Positions 4,893 through 7,344 of a stretch of DNA of 7,344 nucleotides are shown here, in pieces. The position numbers were made by a program, and so were the translations under genes. The DNA lies in the NCBI GenBank assembly GCA_964652155.1, contig CAZZBK010000207.1, forward strand, positions 1-7,344, in the 5' to 3' direction. The stretch is from CAZZBK01 sp964652155. GTDB lineage: Bacteria > Planctomycetota > Planctomycetia > Pirellulales > PNKZ01. Each line of letters begins with the position of its first letter. Within the stretch, counting starts at the first letter, position 1. The notes beneath the pieces are model-generated. The model did not search any database and was not told the DNA's origin. It was given only the letters and a program-made list of their open reading frames with translations.

Positions 4893-6560
4893 ATGAATTC
4901 GTCCGAACCATCCTTTGTGTCGAGCAATGAGTTGCCCGTCGAGCGCGAGTCGCTCGTCGCGCCACCCATTCAGACACCCCGCGCCACGAGTGCCCCGCCG
5001 CCGGTACAAGTCCCCCGGGCCAGCGCCGCCGCGCCGCCGCGCGTGGTGCTGCAAGCAGCCGAGTTGCAACTGACGTTCGAGCAGCCGCTGGCGCCGCCAC
5101 CGGCGCCCCTGTGGCGACAGCGGCTTGGTGCCGCGCTCGACTATTGCGGCGGTCGTCGCGCGCCCTGGACCAGCTTTGCGGTCAGCACGGTCATTCATAC
5201 CCTGCTGATGCTCCTCCTCGGCTGGCTCATGTTGCCCCGCGACTTGGCGGAGCGAACGCTCCTCATCGAGGCCCGCTGGGGACAGAACCTGCCGGGGGTC
5301 GAGTCCATCGCGGCGCTGCTCACGCCCGCCTCCGTCGCGGGCAGCATGAACGCCGTCCAGGTTCAGACCGACAGCTCGGTCGTGATCGTCGCCCCGAACG
5401 AGGCGCGTCCTTCGCCGCGACACAATACGCTATCGTCCCATTTGGGCTTCGACACGGCGCTCAGCCGCGGCCTTACCGAGACGGTCGACGCGAATCCCTA
5501 CAGCGACCTGGGAAGCCGCGAGAGGGCATATCGCCAACGCATCTTGGGTACCAGCGGCGGGCCCACGCTCCAGAGCGAGAAGGCCGTCGATCATGGGCTC
5601 AAGTGGCTCGCGCTGCATCAGCTTCCCGACGGCAGTTGGAACTTCGATTTCGTACGCTGTCCCGCGTGCAATGGTCTCTGCCGCAACTCGGGCGCGATCA
5701 GCTCGACCACCGGCGCGACCGGCCTGGCGCTGCTCTGTTTTCTCGGCCGGGGCAACACCCATCGCAGCGGCGAGTATCATGAAGTCGTCAACAAGGGCAT
5801 CTATTATTTGCAGCGGCGACTGCAATTGACCGAGCGCGGCGGCGATCTGCGCGAGGGCACGATGTACGCACAGGGCATCGCCACGCTGGCGCTGTGCGAG
5901 GCCCGAATCATGTCCGGCGACGCATCACTCGATCGTTACGCGCAGTCGGCCCTCGACTTTATTATGTACTCGCAAGACCCCAACGGCGGCGGCTGGCGTT
6001 ACGATCCCGGGCAGCCCGGCGACACGACCGTGACCGGCTGGCAAATCATGGCGCTCAAGAGCGGCCGGGCCGCCGACCTGCGCGTCCCCTCGAGCGTGAT
6101 CTATCACGCGAATAAGTTCTTCGACTCTGTGCAGAGCGAGCAAGGTTCCTACTACGGCTACCTGGCCAGCGGCAAAGAACCGACCTGCACGGCCGTGGGG
6201 CTCATGTCGCGTCTCTTGCTCGGCTGGCGACCCGATCGGCCTGAGCTGTATCGCGGCGTGCGCTACCTGACGGGGCTCGGGCCATCGAAAGGGGACATGT
6301 ACTTCAACTACTACGCGACCGCCGTGCTGCACCATCTCGGCGGCGACGATTGGCTGCTCTGGAACCAAAAGATGCGGCAGCACCTCCTCGACACTCAGAG
6401 CCAATCGGGCCACGAGAACGGCAGTTGGTACTTCGAAGACGCTCATGAGAGTGGCCCGCAGGGTGGGCGGCTCTACAACACCTGCATGGCATTGATGACG
6501 CTCGAAGTTTACTATCGATTTCTGCCCCTCTACGAGCCGCAGACACTGAAGTTGAAATAG
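4893..6560 (+). CDS. Membrane-anchored prenyltransferase/squalene-oxidase-repeat (alpha/alpha-toroid) protein, second paralogue
   Basis: This 555-residue protein shares its whole layout with the preceding one: a Pro/Ala-rich tail (about 22-75), a transmembrane helix at about 93-114 with S98-x3-H102, a linker, and a toroid domain from about 230 to 546. Matching blocks are LKWLALHQLPDGSWNF (236-251), GGGWRYDPGQPGDT (365-378), MYFNYYATAVLHH (469-481), GHENGSWYF (506-514) and YNTCMALMTLEVYYRFLPLY (528-547). Over residues 365-391 it matches the upstream protein at 23 of 27 positions, while the linkers are unrelated. Its Cys cluster is larger (CPACNGLC, C256/C259/C263). There is no DxDD motif. The start is 8 bp after the upstream stop with no clear ribosome binding site, which suggests translational coupling. 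This is a tandem duplication that diverged in the linker and Cys region; the two may form a heteromer. The biochemical role is unknown. Confidence 0.85.
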   Translation: MNSSEPSFVSSNELPVERESLVAPPIQTPRATSAPPPVQVPRASAAAPPRVVLQAAELQLTFEQPLAPPPAPLWRQRLGAALDYCGGRRAPWTSFAVSTVIHTLLMLLLGWLMLPRDLAERTLLIEARWGQNLPGVESIAALLTPASVAGSMNAVQVQTDSSVVIVAPNEARPSPRHNTLSSHLGFDTALSRGLTETVDANPYSDLGSRERAYRQRILGTSGGPTLQSEKAVDHGLKWLALHQLPDGSWNFDFVRCPACNGLCRNSGAISSTTGATGLALLCFLGRGNTHRSGEYHEVVNKGIYYLQRRLQLTERGGDLREGTMYAQGIATLALCEARIMSGDASLDRYAQSALDFIMYSQDPNGGGWRYDPGQPGDTTVTGWQIMALKSGRAADLRVPSSVIYHANKFFDSVQSEQGSYYGYLASGKEPTCTAVGLMSRLLLGWRPDRPELYRGVRYLTGLGPSKGDMYFNYYATAVLHHLGGDDWLLWNQKMRQHLLDTQSQSGHENGSWYFEDAHESGPQGGRLYNTCMALMTLEVYYRFLPLYEPQTLKLK

Positions 6561-6561
6561 G

Positions 6562-6582
6562 TTTTCGGTTTTCCGTTTTCGG
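6562..6582. repeat. Heptamer repeat TTTTCSG, three copies
   Basis: TTTTCGG, TTTTCCG and TTTTCGG stand head to tail, starting two bases after the stop codon of the second toroid gene. Confidence 0.8.
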
Positions 6583-6591
6583 TTGAAAGAG

Positions 6592-6611
6592 CGGGGGTCG
6601 TCAGGCCCCCG
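6592..6611 (+). terminator. Candidate terminator of the toroid operon
   Basis: CGGGGG (6592-6597) pairs with CCCCCG (6606-6611). A T-G wobble and a C-G pair extend the stem to 8 bp with a GTCA tetraloop. It lies 31 bases after the stop at 6560. Only ATTTCC follows, a weak T-tract, so termination may be partly Rho-dependent. Confidence 0.45.
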
Positions 6612-6626
6612 ATTTCCTCACCCAAG

Positions 6627-6645
6627 CCGGCGGCTTTGCCGCCGG
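6627..6645. repeat. REP-like palindrome, 8-bp stem with TTT loop
   Basis: CCGGCGGC (6627-6634) and GCCGCCGG (6638-6645) flank a TTT loop, and a G-T wobble could extend the stem by one pair. There is no T-run after it, so it looks like a dispersed palindromic element more than a terminator. Confidence 0.65.
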
Positions 6646-6668
6646 TCCGTTCGGCGGTCGTGGCACAT

Positions 6669-6691
6669 CACCCGCCCTTCACCTGCGGGTG
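6669..6691. repeat. Palindrome, 7-bp stem
   Basis: CACCCGC (6669-6675) pairs with GCGGGTG (6685-6691) around a 9-base loop. It is directly followed by the next palindrome. Confidence 0.55.
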
Positions 6692-6692
6692 C

Positions 6693-6718
6693 CATGCCCA
6701 CGGCTCGGCGTGGGCATG
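6693..6718. repeat. REP-like palindrome, perfect 9-bp stem
   Basis: CATGCCCAC (6693-6701) pairs with GTGGGCATG (6710-6718) around an 8-base GC-rich loop. From memory, a very similar palindrome recurs in the spacers of Pirellulales genomes, but this was not checked. Confidence 0.65.
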
Positions 6719-6798
6719 TGCGGAGCGCGGATTCCGCTTCGACCCTCGCCGGTTCGATTGCCATCGCCCCGCTGCGTATGCGTGTGACGACACCCCAT

Positions 6799-6822
6799 AG
6801 CCGGTCCGTCTCGGACCGGATG
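6799..6822 (+). repeat. 24-bp palindromic element, copy 1
   Basis: CCGGTCCG (6801-6808) and CGGACCGG (6812-6819) form a perfect 8-bp stem with a TCT loop, flanked by AG on the left and ATG on the right. An identical 24-bp copy lies inverted at 6884-6907. The asymmetric loop and flanks define the orientation. Confidence 0.85.
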
Positions 6823-6883
6823 GGTAGAGCCGAGCAGCGTCATTCGCTTTGATTTCAGCACGACGGACGGGCCAAGCGTCGCA

Positions 6884-6907
6884 CATCCGGTCCGAGACGG
6901 ACCGGCT
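6884..6907 (-). repeat. 24-bp palindromic element, copy 2 (inverted)
   Basis: Read on the minus strand this is identical over 24 bases to the element at 6799-6822, including the TCT loop and the ATG and AG flanks. The two copies are 61 bp apart and point in opposite directions. Confidence 0.85.
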
Positions 6908-6963
6908 CTGAGCCCCGGTGACGTCGCCTAGCGCGACCCTCTCCGGTTCGTCCACATCCGAGC

Positions 6964-6981
6964 CCCGACCGTGAGGTCGGG
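6964..6981. repeat. Palindrome, 7-bp stem with GTGA tetraloop
   Basis: CCCGACC (6964-6970) pairs with GGTCGGG (6975-6981) around GTGA. It looks like another dispersed REP-type hairpin in the same cluster. Confidence 0.6.
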
Positions 6982-7089
6982 AATAACGTCGCCTTGCCAT
7001 CACTCTTTCGAACGCGGCTGTCTGATCGATCGCGCCGCGTTAAATAGCGCAACGAGCCAGCGCGCATGGGCGTCTCGAAAGTAGTTAGA

Positions 7090-7140
7090 AAAACCCTTCT
7101 CCCCCTGGGAGAAGGTGGCCGAAGGCCGGATGAGGGTTTT
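7090..7140. repeat. 51-bp composite palindromic element (REP/MITE-like)
   Basis: The outer arms AAAACCCT (7090-7097) and AGGGTTTT (7133-7140) are perfect inverted repeats. Inside are two hairpins: CCTTCTCCC/GGGAGAAGG (7095-7103 with 7107-7115, CCT loop) and GGCC-GAA-GGCC (7117-7127). The outer and first inner stems share bases, so they would compete. From memory, closely similar elements are dispersed in many bacterial genomes, usually between genes; no transposase is encoded. Confidence 0.8.
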
Positions 7141-7255
7141 AGGCAGCTTCACAGACCCTCACGCCGCCAGCGCGCCACCGATCACGCCATGAGTACACAT
7201 GCATTCAAACCGTAACGTCAAGCGATGAAAGGCAAAAAAACTTGGTCGCTCCACC

Positions 7256-7261
7256 GAGGGG
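7256..7261 (+). promoter_or_regulatory. Strong ribosome binding site before a 14-codon ORF
   Basis: GAGGGG lies 7 bases before the ATG at 7269. Part of it (7256-7258) can pair in a small hairpin, CTTGGT (7241-7246) with ACCGAG (7253-7258), which contains one wobble. Confidence 0.35.
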
Positions 7262-7268
7262 TGTTACC

Positions 7269-7313
7269 ATGACGGCAGGACAAATCGAATACCCTACTCA
7301 CCGCTCATCTTAA
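7269..7313 (+). CDS. Possible 14-codon leader peptide
   Basis: The ORF reads M-T-A-G-Q-I-E-Y-P-T-H-R-S-S and ends with TAA at 7311-7313, eleven bases before the ATG of a gene cut by the window edge. The ribosome binding site is better than that of the downstream ATG. It could be a leader or upstream ORF, or a chance ORF; there is no run of one amino acid that would indicate attenuation. Confidence 0.25.
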   Translation: MTAGQIEYPTHRSS

Positions 7314-7324
7314 TAAGCGATTCC

Positions 7325-7344
7325 ATGAACCATTTTCTCCGACG
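7325..7344 (+). CDS. Possible start of a gene, truncated by the window end
   Basis: ATG at 7325 opens a frame reading M-N-H-F-L-R-R up to the edge. No strong ribosome binding site precedes it (only AAGCGA at 7315-7320). A basic start of this kind would suit a secreted or pilin-like protein, but seven residues cannot identify anything. Confidence 0.3.

Larger units (their letters stand above)
6561..7268. other. Gene-free, palindrome-rich intergenic region
   Basis: About 700 bp without a believable gene. Open frames here are short, rich in Arg/Ser/Pro and cross palindromes. The stretch instead holds a heptamer repeat, a terminator-like hairpin, at least six further perfect palindromes and a 51-bp composite element, each listed separately. 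No tRNA or known structured RNA was recognised. Confidence 0.7.

Noticed and set aside
4039..5100. 353-codon minus-strand open frame opposite the toroid genes
   Set aside because: It is antisense to both well-supported toroid genes, crosses their junction, and is Arg/Ala/Val-rich without motifs.
3277..6560. Assignment of the pair as squalene-hopene cyclases or a hopanoid operon
   Set aside because: There is no DxDD motif, the toroid domain is too short, an N-terminal anchor and linker are present, and no other isoprenoid genes are nearby.
6583..6852. 89-codon open frame in the palindrome-rich spacer
   Set aside because: It runs through several perfect palindromes and gives an Arg/Ser/Pro-rich product with no motif or ribosome binding site.

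Overview
The window looks like chromosomal DNA of a planctomycete, most likely from the Pirellulales group. This is an inference from gene content: a formaldehyde-activating-enzyme (Fae) family protein in a non-archaeal GC-rich genome, an HNH endonuclease ending in a strongly conserved planctomycete-type tail, and two tandem membrane-anchored prenyltransferase/squalene-oxidase-repeat proteins of a kind very common in that phylum. The spacers are also typical, being rich in short tandem repeats and REP-like palindromes. I recognise these families from memory; no search was run.

Layout. Positions 1-55 hold a heptamer tandem array. A Fae-like gene follows on the plus strand (GTG start at 269, end 859). 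It converges on an HNH endonuclease on the minus strand (1029-1718). Between the two lies an octamer minisatellite that folds against an inverted arm followed by six T, a plausible terminator for the Fae-like gene. A 419-bp divergent spacer (1719-2137) leads into a small CxxC/CxxC protein (2138-2446). Three copies of a 24-bp repeat come next, then a membrane-anchored staphylococcal-nuclease-like protein (2541-3068).

After a 208-bp spacer come two paralogous toroid proteins only 8 bp apart (3277-4884 and 4893-6560), almost certainly one operon. Each has an Ala/Pro-rich N-terminal tail, one transmembrane helix, a low-complexity linker and a C-terminal alpha/alpha-toroid domain. The squalene-hopene cyclase DxDD acid motif is absent. 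Both transmembrane helices carry an S-x3-H signature like that of the TonB anchor, which is the most interesting functional hint in the window.

From 6561 to about 7268 I see no gene. The stretch is a patchwork of palindromes, including an inverted pair of identical 24-bp elements and a 51-bp composite palindrome. The last 76 bases contain a 14-codon ORF with a strong ribosome binding site and then the probable first codons of a gene cut off by the window edge.

Apart from the toroid pair, the genes do not form an obvious pathway. They look like housekeeping or lineage-specific planctomycete genes separated by repeat-rich spacers.
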